From Streptomyces sp. SN-593 (GTDB taxonomy: Bacteria > Actinomycetota > Actinomycetes > Streptomycetales > Streptomycetaceae), in assembly GCF_016756395.1 (NCBI RefSeq), contig NZ_AP018365.1, positions 4,315,001-4,379,000 on the forward strand: 64,000 nucleotides of DNA, in the 5' to 3' direction. Position 1 is the stretch's first letter. Each line of letters begins with the position of its first letter. A program made the translations under genes and the position numbers. Shown in pieces: positions 27,087-35,631 of this stretch. The notes below the pieces were generated by a model. It saw only the letters and a list, made by a program, of their open reading frames with translations. It searched no databases and was not told the DNA's origin.

Positions 27087-27188
27087 GGTAGCTTTCCCGT
27101 AAGTCCGCGGGTGCGGTGCACGCCTGCCGCCCGCGCCGTCCCCGTACGTCAGTGATCCCGCAGTTCCGTGTCCCAGGAGGCCTGTCCG

Positions 27189-27521
27189 ATGTTCCGCTCC
27201 CAGCTCCCCGCGGTGGACGCCTCCGCGGTCCCGGCCGACGCGACCCTCCTCGACGTGCGGGAGGACGACGAGTGGGCCGCCGGTCACGCCGAGGGCGCGC
27301 TGCACATCCCGATGGGCGAGGTCGTCGGCCGGCTCGCCGAACTGCCCGAGGGCGGCACCGTCCACGTGGTCTGCCGCGTCGGCGGTCGGTCCGCCCAGGT
27401 CGCGCAGTACCTGATCGCCCAGGGCGTGGACGCGGTGAACGTCAGCGGCGGCATGCTGGAGTGGGAGTCGGCCGGGCGCCCCGTCGTGGACGACAGCGGT
27501 GCGCAGGGCCACGTGCTGTAG
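27189..27521 (+). CDS. rhodanese-domain sulfurtransferase
   Basis: A single-domain rhodanese of 110 residues. The active-site loop is CRVGGRS with the persulfide-forming Cys near residue 63. The CDC25-like DVREDDEWAAGHAEGALHIP segment (about 23-42) and the C-terminal GGMLEW complete the fold. ATG 27189 has AGGAGG 9 bases upstream, which rules out the GTG 21 bases earlier because the ribosome site lies inside that extension. The substrate and acceptor are unknown. Confidence 0.92.
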   Translation: MFRSQLPAVDASAVPADATLLDVREDDEWAAGHAEGALHIPMGEVVGRLAELPEGGTVHVVCRVGGRSAQVAQYLIAQGVDAVNVSGGMLEWESAGRPVVDDSGAQGHVL

Positions 27522-27643
27522 CGCGCCGCCGCGTTCCCGCATCCCGCGCCTTCTGCGCCTGTGGATAACTCGGTAAGGTCACCGCCGGGGCCCCTGGGTG
27601 ACTAGGGTCGGGCCGTCGGGCGCAGCGGAGAGCGGAGAGTCGG

Positions 27644-28456
27644 ATGGGGCCAACGGAGGGGCCGCCGCCCAATGTGGCGGGGCTGTCGCTGCCCGGGCGG
27701 ATAGCCGTGGCGGTGGTGGTGGGCGCGGTCGCGGTCGGCGCGCTGTTCCACCTGGGGATGGTGTTCTTGTACGTCGCGCCGTCGAACACGCTCAGCAAGG
27801 AGCACGCGGCCGCCGTCAACGACTACATCTACCCGGAGTTCGAGCAGAACTGGAAGCTGTTCGCGCCCGACCCGCTCCAGCAGAACGTCCACATCCAGGC
27901 CCGCGCCGAGGTCAGCAGGCCCGACGGCGGCACCGGGACCACGGGGTGGGTGGACCTCACCGGCATGGACATCGCGGCGATGCGGCACGACCCGGTGCCC
28001 AGCCACGCCCAGCAGAACGAGCTGCGCCGGGCCTGGGGCTACTACACGGACACCCATGACGCCCAGGAGCAGCCGACCAACGCCGTGGGCGGCGACCTGA
28101 GCCGCACCTACCTCCAGCGCATCATCCAGAGCCGGTTCGGCACCAAGCTGAACGGCGGCACCGTGGTCCGCGTCCAGGCCCGCGCGGCGACCACCCCGGT
28201 GGGGCAGCCGACCTGGAGCGTGTCGGGGGCGGCCACGCCCACCACCGAGTACCGGACGCTGCCGTGGTGGGTCGTCGACGGGACCGCCGCGCCCGCGGCC
28301 GTCCCGGCTCCCGATCCGGGTACGACGGCCCCGGCTACGACCGCTCCCGTCCCGGGTACGACCGCTCCCGCGCCGAGTACGACGGGTCCCGCGCCGAGCA
28401 CGGCCCCGGCGCCGGGCGCGACCGTCACCTCCTCCGGGCGGGGGGCCTCGTCATGA
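27644..28456 (+). CDS. DUF5819 family membrane protein
   Basis: This 270-residue protein has one N-terminal membrane helix (about residues 17-42) followed by an extracytoplasmic domain with the conserved FEQNWKLFAPDPLQQN segment (about 65-80), then a Pro/Thr-rich tail made of repeated APxPGTTAPA units. I recognise it as DUF5819, a family usually encoded immediately before an HTTM-domain protein. Its stop overlaps the HTTM start (ATGA), implying a two-protein membrane complex. A single DnaA-box-like TGTGGATAA lies at 27560-27568 upstream. Confidence 0.82.
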   Translation: MGPTEGPPPNVAGLSLPGRIAVAVVVGAVAVGALFHLGMVFLYVAPSNTLSKEHAAAVNDYIYPEFEQNWKLFAPDPLQQNVHIQARAEVSRPDGGTGTTGWVDLTGMDIAAMRHDPVPSHAQQNELRRAWGYYTDTHDAQEQPTNAVGGDLSRTYLQRIIQSRFGTKLNGGTVVRVQARAATTPVGQPTWSVSGAATPTTEYRTLPWWVVDGTAAPAAVPAPDPGTTAPATTAPVPGTTAPAPSTTGPAPSTAPAPGATVTSSGRGASS

Positions 28457-29877
28457 GCGCGCCCCGCGGCCACGCCGAGGTCCGCGCCGGTTGGCGCGTC
28501 CCGGCGACCCCCACCTACGCGAGCGTGACCGCCGCGCTCGACCGCGCCGTCACGCGCGGCCTCCACAAGATCACCGGCACCGCCGTCGGCCCCTACCAGA
28601 GCGCGGTGGTGCGGATCGGCGTCGCGCTCACCTGGCTGCTGTTCCTGCTGCGGGAGTTCCCGCACCGCGCCGCGCTCTACGGCCCGCACAGCGCCTGGGG
28701 GTTCGACCTGGCCCAGCGGCTGCTGGCCGGCAACCACGCGTTCAGCGTGCTGATGTGGAGCGACAGCCGCGCCTGGTTCGAGATCTGCTACGCGTTCGCG
28801 ATCCTGGCGAGCGCCGCGCTGCTGGTCGGCTGGCGGACGCGGACGTCCGCGCTGATGTTCATGGTCGGGGTGCTGTCGCTCCAGAACCGCAGCGTGTTCA
28901 TGGGCGACGGCGGCGACAACGTGGTCCACATCCTCGCGATCTACCTCGCGTTCACCCGCTGCGGGCTGGTCTGGTCGCTGGACAGCCGCAGGGCGCGGCG
29001 CCGCGCGGAGGCGGAGGCGGAGGCGTCGCGGGCGGCGGCAGCGGAGGCCGAGGCCGGCTCAGGAGCCGGGGAGCCGGTGGCCGGACCGCGGGCGCCGGTC
29101 GAGGCGGACGCGGCCGCGCCGGCCTTCCCGCCCGCTTCCACCGTGCCCGCGCGCGCCGCTGTGCCCGGGCGGGCCGGCGTCGACCCGGTCGGCATCGCGC
29201 TGTGGGCCGTGTTCGGTGTCGTGCTGCTCGTCGCCACCTTCGGCGACAAGCTCAGCCACGGCTGGGACCTGGTCTTCTGGGCCTGCTGGGTCGGCCAGGC
29301 GGTGTGGTGGGCGGTACGCCGCCACGCGCCCGGCGAGCCCCGTACCGTCTTCGAGATCATCGCCAACGTCGTGCACAACGGCGCGATGCTCGTGGTCGTG
29401 GTCGAGGTGTGCCTGATCTACTCCACCGCGGGCTGGTACAAGATCCAGGGCAGTCGCTGGCAGGACGGCACCGCGTTGTACTACCCGCTGCACCTGGACG
29501 ACTTCACTCCCTGGCCGGCGCTGTCCCACATGTTGGCGAGCCACGCGGTGGTGGTCATGCTGATCACCTACGGCACGGTGATCGTGCAGGTCGCCTTCCC
29601 CTTCACCCTGTTCAACCGGCGGGTGAAGAACGTGCTGCTGGTCGGGATGATGATCGAGCACGCCTCGATCGCCGTGGTGCTGGGACTGCCGTTCTTCTCG
29701 CTCGCGATGATCTCCGCGGACGCGGTCTTCCTGCCGACCGGGTTCCTGCTGTGGGTGGAGTACCAGGCCCTGGGCCGCCGACGCGGGCGGGACCTCGCCG
29801 CTCGGGCGCTGCCGGAGCAGCGCGCGGACGACCCGGGCACGCCGGCCGCGGGCCCGCCGCCGTCCCCGGTCACCTGA
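28453..29877 (+). CDS. HTTM-domain polytopic membrane protein
   Basis: A 474-residue protein of the HTTM (horizontally transferred transmembrane) family, related to the membrane domain of vitamin-K-dependent gamma-carboxylase. Conserved-looking segments include RIGVALTWLLFLLREFPHR near residue 55, YGPHSAWG, and the C-terminal YSTAGWYKIQGSRWQDGTALYY near 325. About nine hydrophobic helices are visible. A charged Ala/Glu-rich insert (about 177-240) interrupts the helices and is probably cytoplasmic. The enzymatic activity of bacterial members is mostly unproven. It is coupled to the DUF5819 gene. The last codons are duplicated as a 39-bp tandem repeat. Confidence 0.85.
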   Translation: MSAPRGHAEVRAGWRVPATPTYASVTAALDRAVTRGLHKITGTAVGPYQSAVVRIGVALTWLLFLLREFPHRAALYGPHSAWGFDLAQRLLAGNHAFSVLMWSDSRAWFEICYAFAILASAALLVGWRTRTSALMFMVGVLSLQNRSVFMGDGGDNVVHILAIYLAFTRCGLVWSLDSRRARRRAEAEAEASRAAAAEAEAGSGAGEPVAGPRAPVEADAAAPAFPPASTVPARAAVPGRAGVDPVGIALWAVFGVVLLVATFGDKLSHGWDLVFWACWVGQAVWWAVRRHAPGEPRTVFEIIANVVHNGAMLVVVVEVCLIYSTAGWYKIQGSRWQDGTALYYPLHLDDFTPWPALSHMLASHAVVVMLITYGTVIVQVAFPFTLFNRRVKNVLLVGMMIEHASIAVVLGLPFFSLAMISADAVFLPTGFLLWVEYQALGRRRGRDLAARALPEQRADDPGTPAAGPPPSPVT

Positions 29878-29919
29878 CGACCGGCCGCGGGCCCGCCGCC
29901 GTCCGCCGTCACCTGACGA
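29842..29919 (+). repeat. 39-bp tandem duplication across the HTTM stop codon
   Basis: Bases 29842-29880 and 29881-29919 are the same 39-base word apart from about two changes (CCCCGG versus CCGCCG region). The TGA stop lies near the end of the first copy, so the second copy preserves a relic of the C-terminal coding sequence and stop. Confidence 0.85.
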
Positions 29920-29947
29920 CCGGGCTGGGCCGCCGCCGACCGGCCCG

Positions 29948-29953
29948 TAGGGT
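29948..29953 (+). promoter_or_regulatory. candidate -10 box for a leaderless trmH mRNA
   Basis: TAGGGT ends six bases before the ATG at 29960, the geometry expected when transcription starts at the initiation codon. There is no Shine-Dalgarno sequence. No matching -35 hexamer was recognised. Confidence 0.4.
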
Positions 29954-29959
29954 GGGCGC

Positions 29960-30772
29960 ATGACCGAGGACGAGGCCGTGCGGGCCGAGCATCCCGCGGC
30001 CGCGGTGGGCCGCTGGCAGGCGGCGGACCCGGACTGCGTGCTGCTCGACGGCTTCCACGCCCTCAAGCACGCGCTGCGCTTCGGCGCCGACGTCCGGGTC
30101 GCGGTGACCACCGACCGCCAGGGGCTGCTGCGGCTGGCCGCCGAACTGGCCCCCGACCTCGGCGCGGAACTGGCCGAGAGGGTCGCCGAGGTGCCCGGAC
30201 CGGTGCTGCGCGACCTGGTGCCCCGGGTGCATCCGACCGGGGTGGCCGCCCTCGCCGTCCGCCGGGACCCCGAGGCGAACCTCGCGGCCCTCCACCGCAT
30301 GCCGCGGCTCGCCCCGCTGGTCGTGCTGGACGGCCCGCGCAACCTCGGCAACGTCGGTGCCGTGGTCCGCCTCGCCGCCGGCTTCGCCGCCACCGGCGTG
30401 GTGACCACCGGCGACCTCGACCCCTGGCACCCCAACGCCGTCCGGTCCGGCGCCGGGCTGCACTACGCCACCGCGGTCGAGCGCGCCGACCCGGCCGCAC
30501 TGCCGCCGGGCCCCCGCTACGTCCTCGACCCGGAGGGTGCGGACATCCGCGACACCGGCCTGCCCGACGACGCGCTCGTGGTCTTCGGCTCCGAGCGGCA
30601 CGGCGTCTCCGCCGAGCTGCGCGCCGGGGCCGACGAACTGGTGTCGCTGCCGATGCGGGCGCAGGTCTCCAGCTACAACCTCGCCACCAGCGTGGGCATG
30701 GCGCTCTACCACTGGGCCGCCACGTCCCGCTCGCCGCTCGTGCCCGGACGCGGCGGACCGCCCGCGGCCTGA
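29960..30772 (+). CDS. TrmH/SpoU-family RNA 2'-O-methyltransferase
   Basis: This 270-residue SPOUT-fold enzyme transfers methyl from S-adenosylmethionine to ribose 2'-OH in tRNA or rRNA. It shows the three family motifs: VLDGPRNLGNVGAVVR (around residue 125, catalytic Arg and Asn), VVFGSERHGVS (around 210) and SLPMRAQVSSYNLATSVGMALY (around 231). A short N-terminal substrate-binding domain precedes. The RNA target cannot be inferred. It converges with paaN. Confidence 0.92.
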   Translation: MTEDEAVRAEHPAAAVGRWQAADPDCVLLDGFHALKHALRFGADVRVAVTTDRQGLLRLAAELAPDLGAELAERVAEVPGPVLRDLVPRVHPTGVAALAVRRDPEANLAALHRMPRLAPLVVLDGPRNLGNVGAVVRLAAGFAATGVVTTGDLDPWHPNAVRSGAGLHYATAVERADPAALPPGPRYVLDPEGADIRDTGLPDDALVVFGSERHGVSAELRAGADELVSLPMRAQVSSYNLATSVGMALYHWAATSRSPLVPGRGGPPAA

Positions 30773-30839
30773 GCCCGCGGACCGCGGTCCGAGGCCCGAT
30801 CACCGCGCCCCGATGCCCGCTGTCCGATGCCCGTGGGCC

Positions 30840-30879
30840 GAGCCGGTGGTGGCCCGGCTCGCCCCGGTCCACTCGGGGC
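30840..30879. terminator. two adjacent hairpins between trmH-like gene and paaN
   Basis: GAGCCGG (30840-30846) pairs with CCGGCTC (30854-30860), then GCCCCG (30861-30866) pairs with CGGGGC (30874-30879). They end 15 bases before the paaN stop on the opposite strand, so they probably terminate both convergent units. Confidence 0.55.
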
Positions 30880-30894
30880 GGGCCGGGCCACCGG

Positions 30895-32571
30895 TCAGGC
30901 CGGGCGGCGCACCTCCACCACCCGGAAGCGGTTGGCGACGAAGGCGCCGTCGCACAGGGCGGCGTTCGCCGCCGGGTTGCCGCCCGAGCCGTGGAAGTCG
31001 GAGAACGCGGCGGTCTGGTTGACGTACACCCCGCCGGTGAGGTTCAAGGAGAGCTGGGCGCACTCCTCGAAGCAGACCTCCTCCAGGTCCTGTTCGACCT
31101 GCGCGGAGGTGGTGTAGCCGGCGACGGTCATCGCGCCCTTGTCCCGGATGCTGCGGCGCAGCAGCTCCAGCGCGTCTGCGGTGGAGTCGACCGCGACGGC
31201 GAAGGAGACCGGCCCGAAGCACTCCGACAGGTAGGCGGACTCGGCGTCCGGCTTGGCGCCGTCCAGCGAGATGAGCGCGGGGGTGCGGACGGTGGCGTGC
31301 GGGAAGTCGGGGTGGGCCACGCTCCGGGAGGCGAGCGCCACACCGCCGAGCCCGGGGGCGGCGTCCAGCCGGGACTTCACGTCGGCGTTGACCAGCGCGC
31401 CGAGCAGGGCGTTGGCCCGGGCGTCGTCGCCCAGCAGCTTGTCCACGGCGGCGGCGAGGTCGGCGACCACCTCGTCGTACCCGCGGGGGCCCTGGTCGGT
31501 GCTGATGCCGTCACGGGGGATCAGCAGGTTCTGCGGGGTGGTGCACATCTGGCCGCTGTAGAGGGACAGCGAGAACGCGAGGTTGGCCAGCATGCCGCGG
31601 TAGTCGTCGGTGGAGTCGATCACCACGGTGTTGACGCCAGCCTTCTCGGTGTAGACCTGGGCCTGCCGCGCGTGCGACTCCAGCCAGTCGCCGAAGGAGG
31701 TCGAGCCGGTGTAGTCGATGATGCGGATCTCGGGGCGCAGGGCGAGGGTCTTGGCGAGCCCCTCACCCGGACGGTCCACCGCCAGGCAGACCAGATCCCG
31801 CGGGTATCCCGCCTCGGCGAGCACCTCGCGGGCGGTCTCGACGGTCAGCGCCAGCGGCAGCACGGCCCGGGGGTGCGGCTTGACCAGCACCGCGTTCCCG
31901 GTCGCGAGGGAGGCGAACAGGCCGGGGTAGCCGTTCCACGTCGGGAAGGTGTTGCAGCCGATGACCAGGCCGATGCCGCGCGGCACCGCGGTGAACGTCT
32001 TGCGCAGCCCGATCGGGTCCCGCTTGCCCTGCGGCTTGGTCCACTCCGCGCTCTGCGGGGTGCGGACCTGCTCCGCGTACGCGTACGCGACCGCCTCCAG
32101 GCCGCGGTCCTGGGCATGCGGACCGCCGGCCTGGAAGGCCATGGTGAAGGCCTGGCCGGTGGTGTGCATCACGGCGTGCGCGAACTCCTGGGTCCGCGCG
32201 TTGATCCGCGCGATGATCTCCAGGCAGACCAGCGCGCGGGCCTCGGGCCCGGCGTCGCGCCAGGCCGGCACGGCGGAGCGCATGGCCGGCAGCAGCACGT
32301 CCGGATCGGGATGGGGGTACTGGATGCCGAGCTCGATGCCGTACGGCGAGTGCTCCTCGCCCGCCCAGTCGTCGGTGCCCGGCTGGTCGAGCGCGAAGCG
32401 GGCGTTCAGCCGGGCCTCGAAGGCGGCGCGGCCGGCCTCGGGGTCGGGGTACGCCTTGGGGTGCTCGGGGTGCGGCGACCAGAACGCGCGGGTCCTGACG
32501 GCCTCCAGCGCCTGGTCGAGGGTGCCGCGGTGGCGGTCGACCAGGAGCACGGTGGAGAGTTCGGCGGTCAT
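30895..32571 (-). CDS. paaN: phenylacetic acid degradation aldehyde dehydrogenase-like protein PaaN
   Basis: This 558-residue protein is of the PaaN (type 2) family, an aldehyde-dehydrogenase-fold enzyme associated with phenylacetyl-CoA catabolism. The nucleotide-binding region includes VIGCNTFPTWNGYPGLFASLATGNAVLVKPHP (around 200-235, cited only in part here), and the nucleophile is in SGQMCTTPQN (around 345). FGPVSFAV near 448 is also typical. The hydratase half of E. coli PaaZ is absent. ATG 32571 is preceded by GAGGAGTTGG. The paaABCDE oxygenase genes are not in the window. It is divergent from the dehydrogenase gene with an operator-like palindrome between. Confidence 0.9.
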   Translation of the reverse strand: MTAELSTVLLVDRHRGTLDQALEAVRTRAFWSPHPEHPKAYPDPEAGRAAFEARLNARFALDQPGTDDWAGEEHSPYGIELGIQYPHPDPDVLLPAMRSAVPAWRDAGPEARALVCLEIIARINARTQEFAHAVMHTTGQAFTMAFQAGGPHAQDRGLEAVAYAYAEQVRTPQSAEWTKPQGKRDPIGLRKTFTAVPRGIGLVIGCNTFPTWNGYPGLFASLATGNAVLVKPHPRAVLPLALTVETAREVLAEAGYPRDLVCLAVDRPGEGLAKTLALRPEIRIIDYTGSTSFGDWLESHARQAQVYTEKAGVNTVVIDSTDDYRGMLANLAFSLSLYSGQMCTTPQNLLIPRDGISTDQGPRGYDEVVADLAAAVDKLLGDDARANALLGALVNADVKSRLDAAPGLGGVALASRSVAHPDFPHATVRTPALISLDGAKPDAESAYLSECFGPVSFAVAVDSTADALELLRRSIRDKGAMTVAGYTTSAQVEQDLEEVCFEECAQLSLNLTGGVYVNQTAAFSDFHGSGGNPAANAALCDGAFVANRFRVVEVRRPA

Positions 32572-32620
32572 GGGACCAACTCCTCGTCGAGCTGGGCTGA
32601 GTGGCGGGGACACCGCTAGA

Positions 32621-32640
32621 TTAACCGAATGTTCGGTCGG
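32621..32640. promoter_or_regulatory. operator candidate for the TetR (PaaR-like) regulator, copy 1
   Basis: TTAACCGAATGTTCGGTCGG contains the perfect palindrome ACCGAA-TG-TTCGGT (32624-32637). It lies 50 bases upstream of paaN and 97 bases upstream of the dehydrogenase start. Sixteen of its twenty bases recur in inverted orientation at 35551-35570 in front of the bkd operon. Confidence 0.7.
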
Positions 32641-32736
32641 GACAAGAGGGACTTCCCGGCCTGTGGAAAACTTCCGGGCCCGCTGCGCGGCGGGCTCCGC
32701 GGCGATGCCGACGAACCCGGCGAGGAGAGTGCAACC

Positions 32737-34266
32737 GTGACCGCACCAGACCTGACCAGCACCGTTGCCGTCGTCGGCGCCGGCACCATGGGCCAGGGGA
32801 TCGCGCAGGTCGCGCTGGTCGCCGGCCACCGCGTCCTGCTCCACGACGCGGTGCCGGGCCGGGCCGGCACCGCCGTCGAGGCGGTCGCCGCGCGGCTGGA
32901 CCGCCTGGTGGAGAAGGGCCGGCTGGGTACCGAGGAGCGTGCGTCGGCCCTCGCCCGGCTGGCGCCGGCCGGGACCGTCGCGGACCTGGCGCCCGCCCGG
33001 CTGGTGGTGGAGGCCGTGGTCGAGGACCTGGCCGTCAAGCAGAGCCTGTTCGCCGAGCTGGAGCAGGTGGTCGCCGACGACTGCCTGCTGGCGACGAACA
33101 CCTCCTCGCTCTCGGTGACCGCCGTGGCCGGCGGGCTGCGCCGCCCGGGCCGGCTGGTCGGTCTGCACTTCTTCAACCCCGCTCCGCTGCTGCCGCTGGT
33201 CGAGGTGGTCGCGGGCGCCGCCGGGGACCCGGCCGCCGCGACCGCCGCCTTCGACCTCGCCGCGGCCTGGGGCAAGACGCCGGTGCGCTGCACCGACACC
33301 CCCGGCTTCCTCGTCAACCGCGTCGCCCGCCCCTTCTACGCCGAGGCGCTGCGGGTCTACGAGGAGCGGGCCGCCGATCCCGCCACCATCGACGCGGTGC
33401 TGCGCGGGAGCGGCGGCTTCTCGATGGGCGCCTTCGCGCTCACCGACCTGATCGGCCAGGACGTCAACGAGGCGGTCACCCGCTCGGTGTGGGAGGCGTA
33501 CGGCCGCGACCCGAAGTTCGGGCCCTCGCTGGCGCAGCGCCGGCTGGTGGAGTCCGGGCGGCTCGGCCGCAAGAGCGGGCGCGGCTGGTTCCCGTACGGC
33601 CCGGAGCACACGGCGGCCGAGGTGGAGGCCGCGACCCGTCCGCACACCGCCGACGCGGCCATGGCTCCGTCCTTCGTCACCGTCCTCGGGTCGCTCGGCC
33701 CGGCCGCCGAACTGACCGCGCTCGCCGAGGAGGCGCGGGTGGAGGTGCGCCGTCAGGCGGCGGAGCCCGGGACGCCGGGCGCCCTCCTGCTGCCCGGCGG
33801 CACCGCCCTTCGGCTGGCCGACGGGCGGCTGCCGGGCGAGCCGTCGATCCAGTTCGACCTGGCACTGGACTACCGGACCGCCTCCAGGGTGGCGATCGCG
33901 CCCGGCGCCGGGGTGCACGCCGACGCCGTGGCCGAGGCCACCGGCCTGTTCCAGGCCATGGGCAAGGAGGTCAGCGTCATCCGCGACGTGCCCGGCATGG
34001 TGGTCGCCCGCACTGTGGCGATGCTGGTGGACTTCGCGCTGGACGCCGTCGCCCGCGAGGTCGCGTCCGCGCACGACGTGGACACCGCGATGCGGCTGGG
34101 CGTGAACTACCCCCTCGGCCCGGTGGCGTGGGGCGAGCGGATCTCGCTGGCCTACGTGCGCGACCTGCTGGACGGCCTGCACGCCTGGTACCCGACCGGA
34201 CGGTACGCGCCCAGCCCGGAGCTGAGGCGGCGTGCGGCGGCGGCCTCACATGTGGTCTGCTCATGA
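32737..34266 (+). CDS. paaH: 3-hydroxyacyl-CoA dehydrogenase (PaaH type)
   Basis: This 509-residue NAD-dependent dehydrogenase oxidises 3-hydroxyadipyl-CoA or related 3-hydroxyacyl-CoAs. The Rossmann motif VGAGTMGQG is at residues 10-18, LHFFNPAPLLPLVE with the catalytic His lies around 140, and TDTPGFLVNR is near 185. A second C-terminal dehydrogenase-like domain (about 400-500; DVPGMVVARTVAMLVDFA) gives the double length typical of PaaH. GTG 32737 has GAGGAGAG upstream; the open frame beginning at 32629 would read through the operator and is rejected. It is coupled by ATGA to the TetR gene. Confidence 0.9.
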   Translation: MTAPDLTSTVAVVGAGTMGQGIAQVALVAGHRVLLHDAVPGRAGTAVEAVAARLDRLVEKGRLGTEERASALARLAPAGTVADLAPARLVVEAVVEDLAVKQSLFAELEQVVADDCLLATNTSSLSVTAVAGGLRRPGRLVGLHFFNPAPLLPLVEVVAGAAGDPAAATAAFDLAAAWGKTPVRCTDTPGFLVNRVARPFYAEALRVYEERAADPATIDAVLRGSGGFSMGAFALTDLIGQDVNEAVTRSVWEAYGRDPKFGPSLAQRRLVESGRLGRKSGRGWFPYGPEHTAAEVEAATRPHTADAAMAPSFVTVLGSLGPAAELTALAEEARVEVRRQAAEPGTPGALLLPGGTALRLADGRLPGEPSIQFDLALDYRTASRVAIAPGAGVHADAVAEATGLFQAMGKEVSVIRDVPGMVVARTVAMLVDFALDAVAREVASAHDVDTAMRLGVNYPLGPVAWGERISLAYVRDLLDGLHAWYPTGRYAPSPELRRRAAAASHVVCS

Positions 34267-34856
34267 CCATGCCCAAGCGCGACACCTACACGCCGGACTC
34301 GCTGCTCGCCGTAGCCGTCGAGGTCTTCAACGAGCGCGGATACGACGGCACGTCCATGGAGCACCTGTCGCAGGCGGCGGGCATCTCCAAGTCCTCCATC
34401 TACCACCACGTCCGCGGCAAGGAGGAACTGCTCCACCGGGCGGTCGGCCGCGCCCTGGAGGGCCTGTTCGGCATCCTCGACGAGTCCGGCGCGACCACCG
34501 GGCGCGCGGTGGACCGGCTGGAGTACGTCACCCGGCGCACCGCGGACGTGCTGGTCGAGGAGCTGCCGTACGTCACCCTGCTGCTGCGGGTGCGCGGCAA
34601 CACCGGCACCGAGCGGTGGGCGATGGAGCGGCGCCGGGAGTTCGACCAGCGGGTGGCCGCGCTGCTGAAGGCGGCCGTGGCCGAGGGCGACCTGCGTGCG
34701 GACGTGGAGCCCCGGCTCGCCACCCGGCTGCTCTTCGGCATGATCAACTCGGTGGTGGAGTGGTACCGCCCGGACGGCCGCGGTACCGCGCAGGCGGAGC
34801 AGCTCGCGGACGCGGTGGTGCGGCTCGCCTTCGACGGGCTGCGGATACAGCGGTGA
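34263..34856 (+). CDS. TetR-family regulator, PaaR-like
   Basis: A 197-residue repressor: the N-terminal helix-turn-helix (about residues 10-56; YDGTSMEHLSQAAGISKSSIYHHVRGKEELL) is followed by a helical ligand domain. Being coupled to paaH and close to paaN, it is probably the phenylacetyl-CoA-responsive regulator that in many actinobacteria is a TetR (PaaR). Two matching inverted repeats (32621-32640 and 35551-35570) are its likely operators. An acyl-CoA ligand is inferred, not shown. Confidence 0.85.
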   Translation: MTMPKRDTYTPDSLLAVAVEVFNERGYDGTSMEHLSQAAGISKSSIYHHVRGKEELLHRAVGRALEGLFGILDESGATTGRAVDRLEYVTRRTADVLVEELPYVTLLLRVRGNTGTERWAMERRREFDQRVAALLKAAVAEGDLRADVEPRLATRLLFGMINSVVEWYRPDGRGTAQAEQLADAVVRLAFDGLRIQR

Positions 34857-34926
34857 GGCCGCCGACCCGCCCCGGGACCGCCGGGTGCCCGCCGGACGGG
34901 CCCTGCCCAAGATCCTCATCGGCCTT

Positions 34927-35451
34927 CTAGGCGGTCGGGTAGCCGCCGGGGCCGCGGTCGCGCTCCGGCCAGTCCCGGACCACCAGGTCGGTCTCCTCGA
35001 AGACCAGCAGCGTGCGGCTGCTGAGCACCTCCTCGATCGCCTGGAGCCGGGTGAGCACCAGCTCGCGCAGGCTGCGGTTGTCCACCGTGTGCACCAGCAG
35101 CAGGACGTCGAAGTCGCCGCTGACCAGGGCGATGTGGACGACACCCGGAAGGGTGACGAGTTTCTGCCGGACCGTCCGCCACGAGTTCTGGACGATCTTG
35201 AGCGTGATGTACGCGGACGCGCCGTGCCCGGCGCGTTCGTGGTCGATCCGGGCGCTGAATCCCCGGATCACCCCGTCCTCGACGAGCCGGTTGATCCGCG
35301 CGTACGCGTTCGCCCGGGACACGTGCGCCCGCTCGGCCACGGAGCGTATCGACGCGCGGCCGTCCTCCTGGAGCAGCCGCAGGATCACGCGGTCGATCGG
35401 GTCCAGAGGTCGGACCCGTGGTGCGTCTTCGGCCATCTGTTCTCTCGCCAT
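34927..35451 (-). CDS. bkdR: Lrp/AsnC-family regulator (BkdR-like)
   Basis: This 174-residue protein has an N-terminal winged HTH (LDPIDRVILRLLQEDGRASIRSVAERAHVSRANAYARI) and a C-terminal RAM domain (about 75-160; VSGDFDVLLLVHT) that binds an amino acid or oxo-acid. Position divergent from a bkdABC operon matches BkdR, a known Lrp-type regulator of branched-chain oxoacid dehydrogenase genes in Streptomyces. The start is uncertain: ATG 35451 is used, with 35472 (seven residues longer) and 35436 possible. The symbol is assigned from context. Confidence 0.82.
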   Translation of the reverse strand: MAREQMAEDAPRVRPLDPIDRVILRLLQEDGRASIRSVAERAHVSRANAYARINRLVEDGVIRGFSARIDHERAGHGASAYITLKIVQNSWRTVRQKLVTLPGVVHIALVSGDFDVLLLVHTVDNRSLRELVLTRLQAIEEVLSSRTLLVFEETDLVVRDWPERDRGPGGYPTA

Positions 35452-35550
35452 CCCCCCGCGGCTCCGTAGCATGGACGTACTGGCTCCATCTCAGGCTGTG
35501 CAGAACCGTTTGTCCACAGGCCGAACCACCCCGTAGCCAAAATGCCTCCG

Positions 35551-35570
35551 GCGACCGAACAATCGGTTGG
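35551..35570. promoter_or_regulatory. operator candidate, copy 2, in the bkd promoter region
   Basis: GCGACCGAACAATCGGTTGG contains ACCGA-ACAA-TCGGT (35554-35567). Its reverse complement matches 16 of 20 bases of the site between paaN and paaH. It lies 61 bases before bkdA and about 100 bases before the Lrp gene. A single DnaA-box-like TTGTCCACA is at 35510-35518. Confidence 0.65.
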
Positions 35571-35631
35571 GAGAGCGTGACCCGCTCGCCACCCGACCGC
35601 CACCGGTCCCGATCACGAGGAGGTGCTCGCG

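Noticed and set aside
22533..27542. 1669-residue minus-strand open frame
   Set aside because: Only the part to about 25802 is the SpoIIE-type protein. The rest is antisense to the well-supported J-domain and rhodanese genes and translates to Arg/Gly/His-rich noise typical of G/C-rich shadow frames.
32660..32670. TGTGGAAAA as another DnaA box
   Set aside because: It departs from TTRTNCACA at a key position and is isolated, so it was not counted; single boxes at 27560 and 35510 were noted only as context.
30895..34182. 1095-residue minus-strand frame extending paaN upstream
   Set aside because: Beyond 32571 it is antisense to the 3-hydroxyacyl-CoA dehydrogenase, and the family N-terminus of PaaN starts at 32571 with a good ribosome site.
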